In this document: positions 48,197 to 57,919 of the stretch, in pieces
How the letters are laid out: every line of letters begins with the position of its first letter
How positions within the stretch are numbered: the stretch's first letter is position 1
DNA from: Fodinisporobacter ferrooxydans
Lineage (GTDB): Bacteria; Bacillota; Bacilli; Tumebacillales; MYW30-H2
Direction of reading: 5' to 3'
Assembly: GCF_022818495.1 (NCBI RefSeq)
Contig: NZ_CP089291.1
Coordinates: 3,117,501-3,181,500 of the forward strand
DNA length: 64,000 nt
Notes under the pieces: model-generated
The model's input: the letters and a program-made list of their open reading frames with translations, nothing else
Database searches by the model: none
What the model was told of the DNA's origin: nothing
Program-made: the position numbers and the translations under genes

Positions 48197-49438
48197 ATGA
48201 GAAGACGTGTGGTTGTCACCGGTATGGGAGCATTGACTCCTGTCGGAAATGATGTGAATACGTTTTGGAATTCATTGATACAAGGAAAATCCGGGATTCG
48301 GGTGATTGATCGCTTTGATGTTTCCGATTATCCGACAAAGATTGCGGGGATGGTCGAGGGATTCAATCCTGAAGACTTTATGGATAAAAAAGAAGCAAAA
48401 CGAATGGATCGTTTTGCCCAGCTTGCAGTAGCAGGCGCCAAAATGGCCGTACAAGATGCGGATCTGCAAATCACGGAAGAGAATGCGGAACGAATCGGCG
48501 TTTATATCGGATCCGGCATCGGTGGTTTATCCACGCTGATGGAACAGCATCAGATCCTGTTGGAAAAAGGCCCGAAACGCGTCAGTCCGTTTTTTATTCC
48601 GATGATGATCAGCGACATGGCATCCGGCCAAGTGTCTATCACACTCGGCGCCAAAGGGCCGAATAGTTCTCCGGTTTCCGCTTGTGCAACAGGGACGAAT
48701 GCGATCGGCGACGCGTATAAAATCATCGAGCGCGGACATGCGGAAGTCATGCTGACAGGCGGTGCGGAAGCGACGATTCTTCCGTTGGCGCTTGCAGGGT
48801 TTTCTTCTGCGCGTGCGTTATCCCAGCGAAATGACGAACCGGAAAAGGCAAGCAGACCCTTTGATCGCGAACGTGACGGATTTGTCATGAGTGAAGGCGC
48901 GGGAATTCTCGTCCTCGAATCATTGGATCATGCGTTGGCAAGAGGCGCCAGGATTTATGGCGAAGTTATCGGCTATGGCATGAGCGGAGACGCGTACCAT
49001 TTGACACAGCCTGCTCCGGAAGGAGAAGGCGCTACGCGGGCGATGCGTGAAGCGTTGCGGGATGCCGGTATTGATCCGTCCCAAGTGGATTATATCAATG
49101 CACATGGAACGTCCACCGATTTTAACGACAAATTCGAAACGCTGGCGATCAAGAAAGCATTTGGCGAGCATGCGTATAAAGTAGCCATCAGTTCCACAAA
49201 ATCAATGACCGGACATCTGCTTGGCGCGGCGGGAGGCATTGAAGCGATCGCTTCCATTCTGGCGATCAAACATGGGATCATTCCCCCGACCATCAACTAT
49301 GAGTATCCGGATCCTGATTGCGATTTGGATTATGTACCGAATGAAGCCAGACATGCGAATGTCGAGATTGCCATGTCCAACTCTTTAGGTTTTGGCGGGC
49401 ATAATGCTTCCATTATTTTTAAACAATATAAAGAGTAA
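48197..49438 (+). CDS. fabF: 3-oxoacyl-ACP synthase II
   Basis: FabF elongates acyl-ACP. The 413-residue product has the Cys-His-His triad at Cys163 ([11 protein letters not shown]), His303 ([11 protein letters not shown]) and His340 ([11 protein letters not shown]). It opens with [15 protein letters not shown], the usual start. GGCAAGGGTGAT precedes ATG 48197. rnc begins about 43 bases later. Confidence 0.96.
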   Translation: MRRRVVVTGMGALTPVGNDVNTFWNSLIQGKSGIRVIDRFDVSDYPTKIAGMVEGFNPEDFMDKKEAKRMDRFAQLAVAGAKMAVQDADLQITEENAERIGVYIGSGIGGLSTLMEQHQILLEKGPKRVSPFFIPMMISDMASGQVSITLGAKGPNSSPVSACATGTNAIGDAYKIIERGHAEVMLTGGAEATILPLALAGFSSARALSQRNDEPEKASRPFDRERDGFVMSEGAGILVLESLDHALARGARIYGEVIGYGMSGDAYHLTQPAPEGEGATRAMREALRDAGIDPSQVDYINAHGTSTDFNDKFETLAIKKAFGEHAYKVAISSTKSMTGHLLGAAGGIEAIASILAIKHGIIPPTINYEYPDPDCDLDYVPNEARHANVEIAMSNSLGFGGHNASIIFKQYKE

Positions 49439-49481
49439 AGTGAATCCTTCCCTGGCACTTGTGCCGGGGAACATTTTTAAA

Positions 49482-50195
49482 ATGGATGTGTTTATGTTGT
49501 CAGATTCTTTTCAGAAACTTATGCAACAGTTGGAACTTCCTTTTCAAGATGTGGCTTTGTTGAAACAAGCGTTTACGCATGCGTCCTATCGCAATGAGAA
49601 TAAACTGGGCGGACTGGCAGATAATGAACGGCTGGAGTTTCTCGGTGATGCGGTCTTGGAGCTTGTCGTCAGCGAATATCTGTATCTTGCATACCCTGAC
49701 ATGCCGGAAGGAGATCTGACAAGGCTTCGGGCATCCATTGTCTGTGAACCTTCCCTCGTAGGCTTTGCCAAGCGTTTGCAGTTTGATCATTGTATTTTAT
49801 TGGGAAAAGGGGAAGAATTGTCCGGCGGAAGGCAGCGTCCGGCATTATTGGCGGATGTGTTTGAAGCGTTTGTCGGGGCACTGTTTTTGGATCAGGGAAT
49901 TGCTGTCGTCAAACAGTTTATGCAGGTATACGTATTCCCGCATCTGGCAGAAATCGACAGCAGCGTTTTGTCGGATTATAAAACCCTTTTGCAAGAGTAT
50001 GTGCAAAAACACTCCATGGGCGATCTTCAGTACCGGATTGTTTCGGAGAAGGGACCTGCCCACCACCGGGAATTTGTGGCAAAAGTATTCATCGATCACA
50101 AAGCATACGGGATTGGCATGGGGCGTTCCAAAAAAGAAGCGGAACAGCATGCTGCGGAAGACACCTTAAAACAGTTGCAAGTACATATGGAATAG
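49482..50195 (+). CDS. rnc: Ribonuclease III
   Basis: RNase III cleaves double-stranded RNA, including rRNA precursors. The 237-residue product has the catalytic signature NERLEFLGDAVLELVVSEYL and a C-terminal dsRNA-binding domain (DYKTLLQEYVQK to AAEDTLKQL). The start is uncertain: ATG 49482 or ATG 49494; both lie close to GGGGA (49466-49470) at 11 or more bases. The frame also runs upstream into fabF. A GC hairpin lies just upstream. Confidence 0.94.
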   Translation: MDVFMLSDSFQKLMQQLELPFQDVALLKQAFTHASYRNENKLGGLADNERLEFLGDAVLELVVSEYLYLAYPDMPEGDLTRLRASIVCEPSLVGFAKRLQFDHCILLGKGEELSGGRQRPALLADVFEAFVGALFLDQGIAVVKQFMQVYVFPHLAEIDSSVLSDYKTLLQEYVQKHSMGDLQYRIVSEKGPAHHREFVAKVFIDHKAYGIGMGRSKKEAEQHAAEDTLKQLQVHME

Positions 50196-50204
50196 CCAAT
50201 GGCT

Positions 50205-50258
50205 GCCGTTGCCTTTCTGTCATTTGTATGCAGATGACAGAAAGGCAACGGCATTTTT
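50205..50258 (+). terminator. Strong terminator after rnc
   Basis: GCCGTTGCCTTTCTGTCAT pairs without mismatch with ATGACAGAAAGGCAACGGC (19 bp, 10-base loop), followed by ATTTTTA. It ends the fapR-to-rnc transcript before smc. Confidence 0.85.
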
Positions 50259-50367
50259 ACTTTACAATACTTTTGCTTTTCATTCTCTAAGGAAGTCGGT
50301 TAGTGGCATAAAGGCCTATTCATGGTAAAATGGTAGCGAGTAATCAGAGGAAGGCAGGGACACTGTA

Positions 50368-53300
50368 TTGTACCTGAAACGAATGGAAATCACAGGGTTC
50401 AAATCCTTTGCAGATCGCACCGAGTTGGAATTTGTACCTGGGGTCACGGCGGTTGTCGGCCCGAATGGCAGCGGCAAAAGCAATATTTCCGACTCGATCC
50501 GTTGGGTGTTGGGAGAACAAAGCGCGAAAAGTTTACGCGGAGCCAAAATGGAAGATGTCATTTTCGCCGGAAGTGATACACGCAAGCCTGTGAACTATTG
50601 TGAAGTCACACTTACATTGGAAAATTCGGATCGGAAGCTGGATCTTGACTATACGGAAGTTACGATTACCCGCCGCGTGTATCGCAGTGGAGACAGTGAA
50701 TATATGATCAACAAGCAATCCTGCCGGCTGCGGGATATTCATGAGCTATTCATGGATACAGGACTCGGGAAAGAAGCCTATTCCGTCATTGGCCAAGGGA
50801 AAATTGAAGAAATTCTCTCGACAAAGGCAGAAGACCGACGGGGAATTTTCGAGGAAGCCGCGGGAATCGTCAAGTATAAAACGCGGAAAAAAGAAGCAGA
50901 GAAGAAGCTGGAAGAAACAGAAGGGAATTTGTTGCGCATCGGCGATATTATCGGAGAATTGGAAGAGCAGATCCAACCTCTTGCCGAGCAAGCGGAAGTT
51001 GCCCAAAGATTTCAAATATTAAAGGAAGATTTGAAAGTTACGGAAATTGGGCTTTATATATATGATATTAACGATTTGCATGAAAAATGGACCCAATCAA
51101 AAGCGGAATATCAGAAATTTGAGCAGCAGCAATTGGATCAAGCCGGCCGAGTGAACAGTCTGGAAGCAGATGTTACAAAAAGCAAGTGGATCGCTGAACA
51201 AGTGGAACAACGGTTGGAACATTTGCAGCAACAGCATTTGGAAGTCGTAACAGAAGCTGAAAAGGTAGAAGGCCGAAAAGAAGTTCTGATCGAACGTCAG
51301 CAAAACCTTTTGCTGGGGCGCGAAGAGGCCGTTGCAACAATACATCGGATGCAAAAAGAACACGGTCAATTGCAAGCCACCCGCATGGCGAATGAGCAAA
51401 AAATCGACGAAACTCGTACGACCATTCAATCATTGCGTGCCGAATTGCTGGAAAAATCAAATGCCAATGACGAAATGCAGGCACGGCTGAAAAAAGAAGA
51501 ATTGCTGGAAGCAAGCAAATCAGAATTGATTGAATGTTTAAACCAGACCGCCGGACGCAAAAATGAGAAAAATCATATACTCCAACAGAGCGAGTTGTTT
51601 GCGCGCAGAGTGGAAAAGTTTCAAAAGGAGCAGCAGGAGCTGGAACAACGGTTTGCCGCGTTGTATGAGGAGTTTGCCGAGAGTAATGACCGATTGCAGC
51701 AGGTGAACGCCACGATTCAACATCTGGAAGAGCAAAGACAGCAAGGAATGCTGCTCCTGCAGCAATCCCAGCAACAGCAGCGCGGATTTGAGCAAAAACT
51801 GCAGCAGTTGCAGAATCAAGAAACATCCCTGCGTTCCAGGCTCGACTTGTTAAAAGACATGCAGCAGGAATATGGCGGCTATATGCAGGGAGTAAAAACG
51901 GTGCTGCAGGCCAAAGACGGCGTGCTTTCCGGAGTGCACGGCGCGGTTGCCGAACTGTTTTCCGTCGATCGGGAATATGAAGTTGCGGTGGAAACGGCAC
52001 TCGGAGGCGCTTTGCAAAATATCGTCGTCGATGATGAAAAGTCGGGACGGGCTGCCATCGAATACCTGAAGAAAAAAGGCGGAAGAGCGACATTTATGCC
52101 GTTGAATGTTGTGAAAGGGAGATCGCTTTCGAACAGCGACTATGAGGCCTTGCGTCAGGAACAAGGATTTATCGGCGTCGCATCGCAGCTTGTCAGGACA
52201 AGCCCCGACTATCGCGGGATTTTGGAAAATTTGCTCGGCCAGGTCATTCTTGCCCGCACACTTGTCGATGCCAACCGGCTCGCCAAGCGGATCGGGTATC
52301 GATATCGCATTGTGACATTGGAAGGGGATGTGGTCAATCCCGGCGGTACGATGACAGGCGGCAGCATACAGCGAAAAGGCACCAGTCTGCTTGGACGCAG
52401 CCGTGAAATTGAAGAGCTGGAACAGACTCTTGCCGCAGTGGGGAAACAGCAGCAATCCGTATTGCAAGAGCGCCAGGAATTTGAACAGAGTGTATCCGAG
52501 CATGCGACGATTGCAACAAAAACGGACGAACAGTTAAAGCACTTGCATGAACAAGAGCGCATAGCAGCAACAGGCATTCATGAAAAGAAGGTCGAATTGC
52601 GGAATCTGGAAGAGCGGAAAGCAGCAACAGCCATGGAATTGGAGCAGAGCCAGAAAGAGTGGCAGGCATTACAGGCAAGAGAGCAGCGCGTAGAACAAGA
52701 ATTGGCAGAGATTACGCAGAAAACGGATGAGTTGCAGCAGCACATTCAACGGTTGCAAAATGATTTGCGCAAGGAGCAGTTGGCTGCGGAGGACAAAAAT
52801 GAGGAAATCACGGAAGTTCGTGTCCGGCTTGCATCCCATGAACAAACCGAATTGAATCTAAAACAGCAAAATTTGGAGTTGTATGAGCGAACACTTGCTC
52901 TTGAGCAAGAGTTGGAGACAAAGAAGCAAGAATATCAAGGAATTGAAAAACGTCTGTCCATTACCAAGAATGAATTGGCAGCGATACAAACAGAGCATGA
53001 ACAACTGGTCAAACAGAAAGAAGCATCCCAAAGCGAATTAGACAAAGGAAAGGAAGAAAAAAATCAAATCGCGCGGACGATTGCAACGCAAGAACATTTG
53101 GCCAAGGAAGCGAGGCTTGCACTAAAACAGTTCGAACAACAAATGCATCAGTTTGAAGTGCGCGTGAATCGATTGGATGTGGAACTCACGAATGTTCTCA
53201 ATAAGCTGTCGGAAGAATATCATTTGACGTATGATATGGCCAAGCAGCGCTATCAAGTGCCGGAACAAATCGAGGAAGCAAAACAATATGTGAAACGGAT

Positions 53301-53937
53301 CCGACAGCAAATCGAGCAGTTGGGCGATGTCAATATCGGTGCGATTGAAGAGTATGCCCGAGTCAAGGAGCGATATGAGTTTTTAAGCGATCAGCGGACA
53401 GATTTATTGGAAGCGAAAGAAAAACTTTACGAAGTCATTACGGAAATCGACCAGGAAATGTCCAAGCGTTTCCACGAAACATTCATTGCCATCCGGGAAC
53501 AGTTTGGAGTTGCTTTTACCCAACTGTTTGGCGGCGGCCGGGCGGATTTACTGCTCTCCAATCCGGATGATATCCTTGCTACGGGAATCGATATCGTAGC
53601 GCAGCCACCCGGGAAAAAACTGCAAAACCTCGCTTTGCTTTCCGGGGGAGAACGCGCATTGACGGCAATGGCGCTCTTGTTTGCGATTTTACGGGTGAAG
53701 CCGGTACCGTTTTGTGTACTGGATGAAGTGGAAGCAGCGTTGGACGAAGCGAATGTCAGTCGTTTTGCCGAATATTTGCGTGAATTTTCTTCCAAAACCC
53801 AATTTATCGTCATTACACACCGGAAAGGAACGATGGAAGGCGCGGATGTCCTATATGGTGTGACCATGCAGGAATCGGGTGTCTCGAAGCTTATTTCGGT
53901 GAAGTTGACGGATCAGGCGCTGGAGACCGCATCGTAG
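50368..53937 (+). CDS. smc: Chromosome partition protein SMC
   Basis: SMC dimers with ScpAB organise and separate chromosomes. The 1189-residue protein has Walker A GPNGSGKSN at 32-40, two long coiled coils split by a hinge (about 515-640, with GGTMTGGSIQRKG), and the C-terminal ABC signature LSGGERALTAM near 1092 followed by Walker B CVLDEVEAALD. The start TTG gives MYLKRMEITGFKSFAD, aligned to the B. subtilis start, with GGAAGGCAGGG upstream. Confidence 0.97.
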   Translation: MYLKRMEITGFKSFADRTELEFVPGVTAVVGPNGSGKSNISDSIRWVLGEQSAKSLRGAKMEDVIFAGSDTRKPVNYCEVTLTLENSDRKLDLDYTEVTITRRVYRSGDSEYMINKQSCRLRDIHELFMDTGLGKEAYSVIGQGKIEEILSTKAEDRRGIFEEAAGIVKYKTRKKEAEKKLEETEGNLLRIGDIIGELEEQIQPLAEQAEVAQRFQILKEDLKVTEIGLYIYDINDLHEKWTQSKAEYQKFEQQQLDQAGRVNSLEADVTKSKWIAEQVEQRLEHLQQQHLEVVTEAEKVEGRKEVLIERQQNLLLGREEAVATIHRMQKEHGQLQATRMANEQKIDETRTTIQSLRAELLEKSNANDEMQARLKKEELLEASKSELIECLNQTAGRKNEKNHILQQSELFARRVEKFQKEQQELEQRFAALYEEFAESNDRLQQVNATIQHLEEQRQQGMLLLQQSQQQQRGFEQKLQQLQNQETSLRSRLDLLKDMQQEYGGYMQGVKTVLQAKDGVLSGVHGAVAELFSVDREYEVAVETALGGALQNIVVDDEKSGRAAIEYLKKKGGRATFMPLNVVKGRSLSNSDYEALRQEQGFIGVASQLVRTSPDYRGILENLLGQVILARTLVDANRLAKRIGYRYRIVTLEGDVVNPGGTMTGGSIQRKGTSLLGRSREIEELEQTLAAVGKQQQSVLQERQEFEQSVSEHATIATKTDEQLKHLHEQERIAATGIHEKKVELRNLEERKAATAMELEQSQKEWQALQAREQRVEQELAEITQKTDELQQHIQRLQNDLRKEQLAAEDKNEEITEVRVRLASHEQTELNLKQQNLELYERTLALEQELETKKQEYQGIEKRLSITKNELAAIQTEHEQLVKQKEASQSELDKGKEEKNQIARTIATQEHLAKEARLALKQFEQQMHQFEVRVNRLDVELTNVLNKLSEEYHLTYDMAKQRYQVPEQIEEAKQYVKRIRQQIEQLGDVNIGAIEEYARVKERYEFLSDQRTDLLEAKEKLYEVITEIDQEMSKRFHETFIAIREQFGVAFTQLFGGGRADLLLSNPDDILATGIDIVAQPPGKKLQNLALLSGGERALTAMALLFAILRVKPVPFCVLDEVEAALDEANVSRFAEYLREFSSKTQFIVITHRKGTMEGADVLYGVTMQESGVSKLISVKLTDQALETAS

Positions 53938-53977
53938 CAAAGGATAGAGCATCGTAAGAATAGAAAGGAAGGCAGCC

Positions 53978-54907
53978 ATGGGCTTATTTGACAAATTTAA
54001 AGAAGGACTGACGAAAACCCGAACGGCATTTGTGGAGAAAGTCGGGTCCCTGATGACAGGACGGAAAAAAATCGATGATGAATTTTTTGAGGAGCTTGAG
54101 GAAGTGTTGATCACGGCAGACGTTGGTGTCAACACCGCTCTTGAACTGATTGAAGAACTGAGAGATACGGTCAAACGCCAAAAAATCGAGGATGCATCCA
54201 CGCTGCAACCGGTCTTGAAAGAAAAATTGGCAGAACGGATGCGCCAGGAAGTGACAGGCCTTGCGTTTCATGCGCAAGGATTGACAGTGATTATGGTTGT
54301 CGGAGTCAATGGAGTGGGCAAGACGACGACGATTGGCAAGCTTGCGCATCGCTTGAAAAGTCAAGGAAAAAAGGTGCTTCTGGCGGCAGGGGATACATTT
54401 CGTGCCGGTGCCATCGAACAGTTGCAAATTTGGGGGGACCGGGTGGGTGTCGATGTGATCAAGCATCAATCCGGCTCGGACCCGGCTGCTGTCATCTACG
54501 ATGCGATTCAGGCTGCCTTGGCTCGCAAGGCGGACGTGTTGATTTGCGATACGGCGGGACGTCTGCAAAACAAGACAAATCTGATGGATGAATTAAATAA
54601 AATGTATCGTGTGATCAAACGGGAAATGCCGGAGGGTCCCCATGAAGTACTATTGGTTCTCGATGCGACTACAGGCCAAAATGCCTTAAGCCAAGCGAAG
54701 CTGTTCGGAGAAACTGCCGGAGTTACGGGGCTTGTCTTGACAAAATTGGATGGAACGGCGAAAGGCGGCATTGTCGTCGCCATCAGGCAGGAGTTGAATT
54801 TGCCTGTCAAATTTGTCGGACTTGGAGAAAAGATGGATGATTTGCAGGAGTTTGATCCGGAATCGTTTATTGATGCATTATTTTTTGATGCAAGTCTTGA
54901 CAAATAG
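53978..54907 (+). CDS. ftsY: Signal recognition particle receptor FtsY
   Basis: FtsY is the membrane-associated SRP receptor GTPase. The 309-residue product has the NG domains with P-loop GVNGVGKTTTIGK (about 109-121), DTAGRLQNKTNLMDEL and TKLDGTAKGG. It lacks the long acidic A domain of E. coli FtsY, as usual for Firmicutes. AAGGAAGG precedes the ATG. Confidence 0.96.
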   Translation: MGLFDKFKEGLTKTRTAFVEKVGSLMTGRKKIDDEFFEELEEVLITADVGVNTALELIEELRDTVKRQKIEDASTLQPVLKEKLAERMRQEVTGLAFHAQGLTVIMVVGVNGVGKTTTIGKLAHRLKSQGKKVLLAAGDTFRAGAIEQLQIWGDRVGVDVIKHQSGSDPAAVIYDAIQAALARKADVLICDTAGRLQNKTNLMDELNKMYRVIKREMPEGPHEVLLVLDATTGQNALSQAKLFGETAGVTGLVLTKLDGTAKGGIVVAIRQELNLPVKFVGLGEKMDDLQEFDPESFIDALFFDASLDK

Positions 54908-54967
54908 GGATAGATCCTGTAGAATCTCGTCTGTAAAGGTGATTGCCTTGACAGGTTAGGGTGGCGA

Positions 54968-55339
54968 ATGATGTTAGAGAAAACACAGCGTATAAATCTT
55001 TTATTTGATTTTTATGGTGCCCTTCTAACGGAACGCCAGCAGCAAATGGTCGAATTGTATTATTTGGACGATTTATCTTTGGCAGAGATCGCGGAGAATT
55101 TCTCTATTAGCAGGCAAGCCGTTCACGATGCGTTGCGGCGTTCGTGCCAGCAGCTTGAGGAGTTTGAAGCAAAGTTACATTCACTCGAAAAGTTTGAACA
55201 CAGGCAGCAATCGATTCTGCATATTTTGTCTGAACTGGATGCGCGGATCTTGCAGCCGATTGGGGAATTTCAGCAATTGGAATTGTATCATCCGCTAGTG
55301 TCAATCTATCACAAGATCGAACGGTTGTTGGAGGACTAG
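54968..55339 (+). CDS. ylxM: UPF0122 helix-turn-helix protein YlxM
   Basis: The 123-residue product has a sigma-region-4-like helix-turn-helix (DDLSLAEIAENFSISRQAVHDALRR, about 36-60), and a helical tail. YlxM always lies beside ffh and assists SRP assembly or activity in streptococci. Either of two adjacent ATG codons (54968, 54971) could serve; ffh begins 14 bases after its stop. Confidence 0.92.
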   Translation: MMLEKTQRINLLFDFYGALLTERQQQMVELYYLDDLSLAEIAENFSISRQAVHDALRRSCQQLEEFEAKLHSLEKFEHRQQSILHILSELDARILQPIGEFQQLELYHPLVSIYHKIERLLED

Positions 55340-55353
55340 GAAGGGGACTTAAC

Positions 55354-56721
55354 ATGGCTTTCGAAAGCCTTGCAAGCAAACTGCAAGCAACATTCCAGAA
55401 ACTTCGGGGCAAAGGCAAGTTGACGGAAGACGATGTCAAACAGGCGATGCGGGAAGTCCGGATTGCTTTGCTGGAAGCTGATGTCAACTTGAAAGTTGTC
55501 AAGGAGTTTGTGGAAAAAGTACGAGAGCGAGCAGTCGGTTCCGAAGTCCTGCAAAGTTTGACACCCGGTCAACAGGTCATCAAGATTGTCAACGATGAAT
55601 TGACAGCACTTATGGGTGGCACGCAAAGCCGTTTGGCGCAAGCGGCAAAACCGCCCACAGTCGTGTTGATGGTTGGATTACAGGGAGCCGGCAAGACTAC
55701 GACGACCGGCAAATTGGGTTTGCAATTGGTGAAGATGCAAAAGCGTCCGCTCCTGGTTGCATGTGACGTCTATCGCCCTGCAGCGATCAAGCAGTTGCAA
55801 GTATTGGGTGAACAATTGAAAATCCCCGTGTTTGCGATGGGCGATCAGGTGCGTCCGGTAGAAATAGCGAAAGCCGCTATTGAGCATGCGCGCGTTCACG
55901 GCAATGATTATGTCTTGGTCGATACAGCCGGCCGCTTGCACATCGATGATCAATTGATGCAGGAATTGAAGGATTTGGATGAAGCCCTTCATCCAAGTGA
56001 AACGCTGCTTGTCGTCGATGCCATGACGGGGCAAGATGCAGTGAATGTTGCGGAAAGTTTTCATCAACAATTGCAAATCACCGGATTGATCCTGACCAAA
56101 CTGGACGGTGATACTCGCGGCGGTGCGGCACTGTCTGTGCGCTCTGTTACGGGTTGTCCGATCAAATATGTCGGTATGGGCGAAAAACTCGACGCATTGG
56201 AACCGTTTCATCCGGATCGTATGGCGTCAAGGATCCTTGGCATGGGCGATGTATTGACACTGATCGAAAAAGCTCAGCAGTCGATCGATGAGAAAAAAGC
56301 TGCCGAGATGGAAAAGAAATTTCGGCGTGCAGAATTTACGCTGGATGATTTCTTGGATCAATTGGGGCAAGTGCGGAACCTGGGACCGCTGGATCAGATC
56401 TTGGGCATGCTGCCTGGCATGGGCAAAATGAAACAGCAATTGTCGGGTGTGGAGGTCAGTGACAAGCAAATCTCCCGCGTCGAAGCGATCATTCGTTCCA
56501 TGACTTCGAAAGAGCGCCAGGAACCGAAAGTCATTGATGCCAGCCGCAAGCGTAGAATTGCGAAAGGAAGCGGAACGACCGTACAGGAAGTCAATCGTTT
56601 GCTGAAGCAATTTGAAGACATGCAAAAAATGATGAAGCAATTTTCGGGCATGGCGAAGAAAATGGGCAAAAAAGGGAAAAAGGGAAAAGGCGGCAAAGGT
56701 CTGAAATTCCCTTTCATGTAA
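55354..56721 (+). CDS. ffh: Signal recognition particle protein Ffh
   Basis: Ffh binds signal sequences and SRP RNA and targets nascent membrane proteins. The 455-residue product has NG domains (P-loop LQGAGKTTTTGK near 108, DTAGRLHID, TKLDGDTRGGAAL) and a methionine-rich M domain (about 300-445, with LPGMGKMKQQ and SGTTVQEVNRLLKQF), ending in a basic Lys/Gly tail. AAGGGGACTTAAC precedes the ATG. Confidence 0.97.
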   Translation: MAFESLASKLQATFQKLRGKGKLTEDDVKQAMREVRIALLEADVNLKVVKEFVEKVRERAVGSEVLQSLTPGQQVIKIVNDELTALMGGTQSRLAQAAKPPTVVLMVGLQGAGKTTTTGKLGLQLVKMQKRPLLVACDVYRPAAIKQLQVLGEQLKIPVFAMGDQVRPVEIAKAAIEHARVHGNDYVLVDTAGRLHIDDQLMQELKDLDEALHPSETLLVVDAMTGQDAVNVAESFHQQLQITGLILTKLDGDTRGGAALSVRSVTGCPIKYVGMGEKLDALEPFHPDRMASRILGMGDVLTLIEKAQQSIDEKKAAEMEKKFRRAEFTLDDFLDQLGQVRNLGPLDQILGMLPGMGKMKQQLSGVEVSDKQISRVEAIIRSMTSKERQEPKVIDASRKRRIAKGSGTTVQEVNRLLKQFEDMQKMMKQFSGMAKKMGKKGKKGKGGKGLKFPFM

Positions 56722-56817
56722 ACATCAGGTTCTGTTCCGGAAATGAAGCTGTGCACTTCCTCACGTTATGCGTGAAGAATTCACATAGATGTATTATGGT
56801 TTTTGGAGGTGAAATCA

Positions 56818-57090
56818 ATGGCTGTTAAAATTCGTTTAAAGCGCATGGGTCAGAAAAAAGCTCCGTTCTATCGTGTGGTTGTCGCTGATTCCCGTTCTCC
56901 ACGCGATGGACGTTTCATCGAAGAGATCGGAACATATAATCCAGTTACACAACCTGCACAAATCAACATCAATGAAGATCGTGCATTGTATTGGTTGCAA
57001 ACAGGCGCACAAGCTTCTGATACAGTTCGTAACCTGTTCAGCAAAGCAGGAATTCTCAAAAAAGCTCATGAAATCAAATTTGTAAAATAA
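56818..57090 (+). CDS. rpsP: 30S ribosomal protein S16
   Basis: The 90-residue protein begins [20 protein letters not shown] and has [20 protein letters not shown], diagnostic of S16. GGAGGTGAAATCA precedes ATG 56818. It heads the rpsP-khpA-ylqD-rimM-trmD cluster. Confidence 0.97.
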   Translation: MAVKIRLKRMGQKKAPFYRVVVADSRSPRDGRFIEEIGTYNPVTQPAQININEDRALYWLQTGAQASDTVRNLFSKAGILKKAHEIKFVK

Positions 57091-57109
57091 TTGACGGGGG
57101 TCCTGTGTT

Positions 57110-57337
57110 ATGAAACGATTGATAGAAGTGATTGCACAGTCCCTCGTGGATCAACCGGATCAAGTACAGGTACTTGAGGTTGAAAATGATCATTCGATTT
57201 TGTACAAGCTGAGCGTTGCTCCTGAAGATGTGGGCAAAGTGATTGGCAAGCAAGGCAAGATCGCCAAAGCAATTCGAAATGTGGTTTCAGCTGGCGCAGT
57301 CAAATATGAGAAACGTGTCACGCTTGAGATCCAGTAA
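57110..57337 (+). CDS. khpA: KH-domain RNA-binding protein KhpA (YlqC)
   Basis: The 75-residue product is a single type II KH domain with the loop VGKVIGKQGKIAKAIRNVV. KhpA works with KhpB in RNA binding and cell-size control in several Firmicutes. It starts 19 bases after rpsP and is followed by a terminator, so it may be expressed together with rpsP. Confidence 0.94.
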   Translation: MKRLIEVIAQSLVDQPDQVQVLEVENDHSILYKLSVAPEDVGKVIGKQGKIAKAIRNVVSAGAVKYEKRVTLEIQ

Positions 57338-57346
57338 AACGAGAAT

Positions 57347-57372
57347 GGGCCGGACGTTTCTGGCCCTTTTTT
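57347..57372 (+). terminator. Terminator between khpA and ylqD
   Basis: GGGCCGG pairs with CTGGCCC (one G-T pair) over a 6-base loop, followed by six T residues. It may partly insulate the ribosomal-protein genes from rimM-trmD. Confidence 0.75.
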
Positions 57373-57427
57373 GTACAATCGGAAAGTATATTTGTACAAT
57401 CCTATATTTGTACAACCAGAAAGTATG
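57370..57427 (+). repeat. Three TTTGTACAA copies upstream of ylqD
   Basis: TTTGTACAA begins at 57370, 57391 and 57407; the core TTGTACAA is a palindrome. The first and third belong to a longer direct repeat, TTTGTACAAYCRGAAAGTAT (57370-57389 and 57407-57426). They lie between the khpA terminator and ylqD and could be operator sites or a duplicated segment. Confidence 0.75.
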
Positions 57428-57499
57428 GATGTTGGAGTCGGCAGTGGGAACTTGTATTATTTTTTACGATACTTGAGCATACATAAAGAGGTGGATTCC

Positions 57500-57919
57500 A
57501 TGCTAACGATTCGTCAACCGGTTACAGTGAAGATGATTTTGACAGAGCAAACCAAGCAGCGGGTAGTCAATGAATTTCATCAAATGATAGCAAGTGTAAT
57601 GGGAGAATTGGAGCAAATAGAAACACAAGGCCAACAGATTCTGGAACAGGCAAAAGCTCAGGATCCGGAAGCTGCCCTCGCATTGGAAGAAAAAATTGAA
57701 GAAGAAAAAAACAAGCGGGTGGAACGTCGGGATGAGTTGATTCAGCAATTATCCCAGTTTCAGCAACTGGAACTTGGCACTGAGGTTCAGCAGGGGCAAG
57801 TGGAAACAACGATTGACGTAAAGGTGGGAGATTCCTGGGATGCGGTTGCCATGGGATCGGAGATTGTGATTAAAGACGGTGTGGTTGTAGAGATTCGGCG
57901 TGCAGGTGAACCTGTGTGA
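57500..57919 (+). CDS. ylqD: YlqD family protein
   Basis: The 139-residue product has a central coiled coil (about 30-90, rich in Glu, Gln and Lys) and a C-terminal beta-rich part (GQVETTIDVKVGDSWDAV). Function is unknown; the gene is conserved between khpA and rimM in Bacillales. ATG 57500 follows AGAGGTGG; an upstream frame start at 57371 lies in the repeat and terminator region and is unlikely. It overlaps rimM. Confidence 0.88.
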   Translation: MLTIRQPVTVKMILTEQTKQRVVNEFHQMIASVMGELEQIETQGQQILEQAKAQDPEAALALEEKIEEEKNKRVERRDELIQQLSQFQQLELGTEVQQGQVETTIDVKVGDSWDAVAMGSEIVIKDGVVVEIRRAGEPV

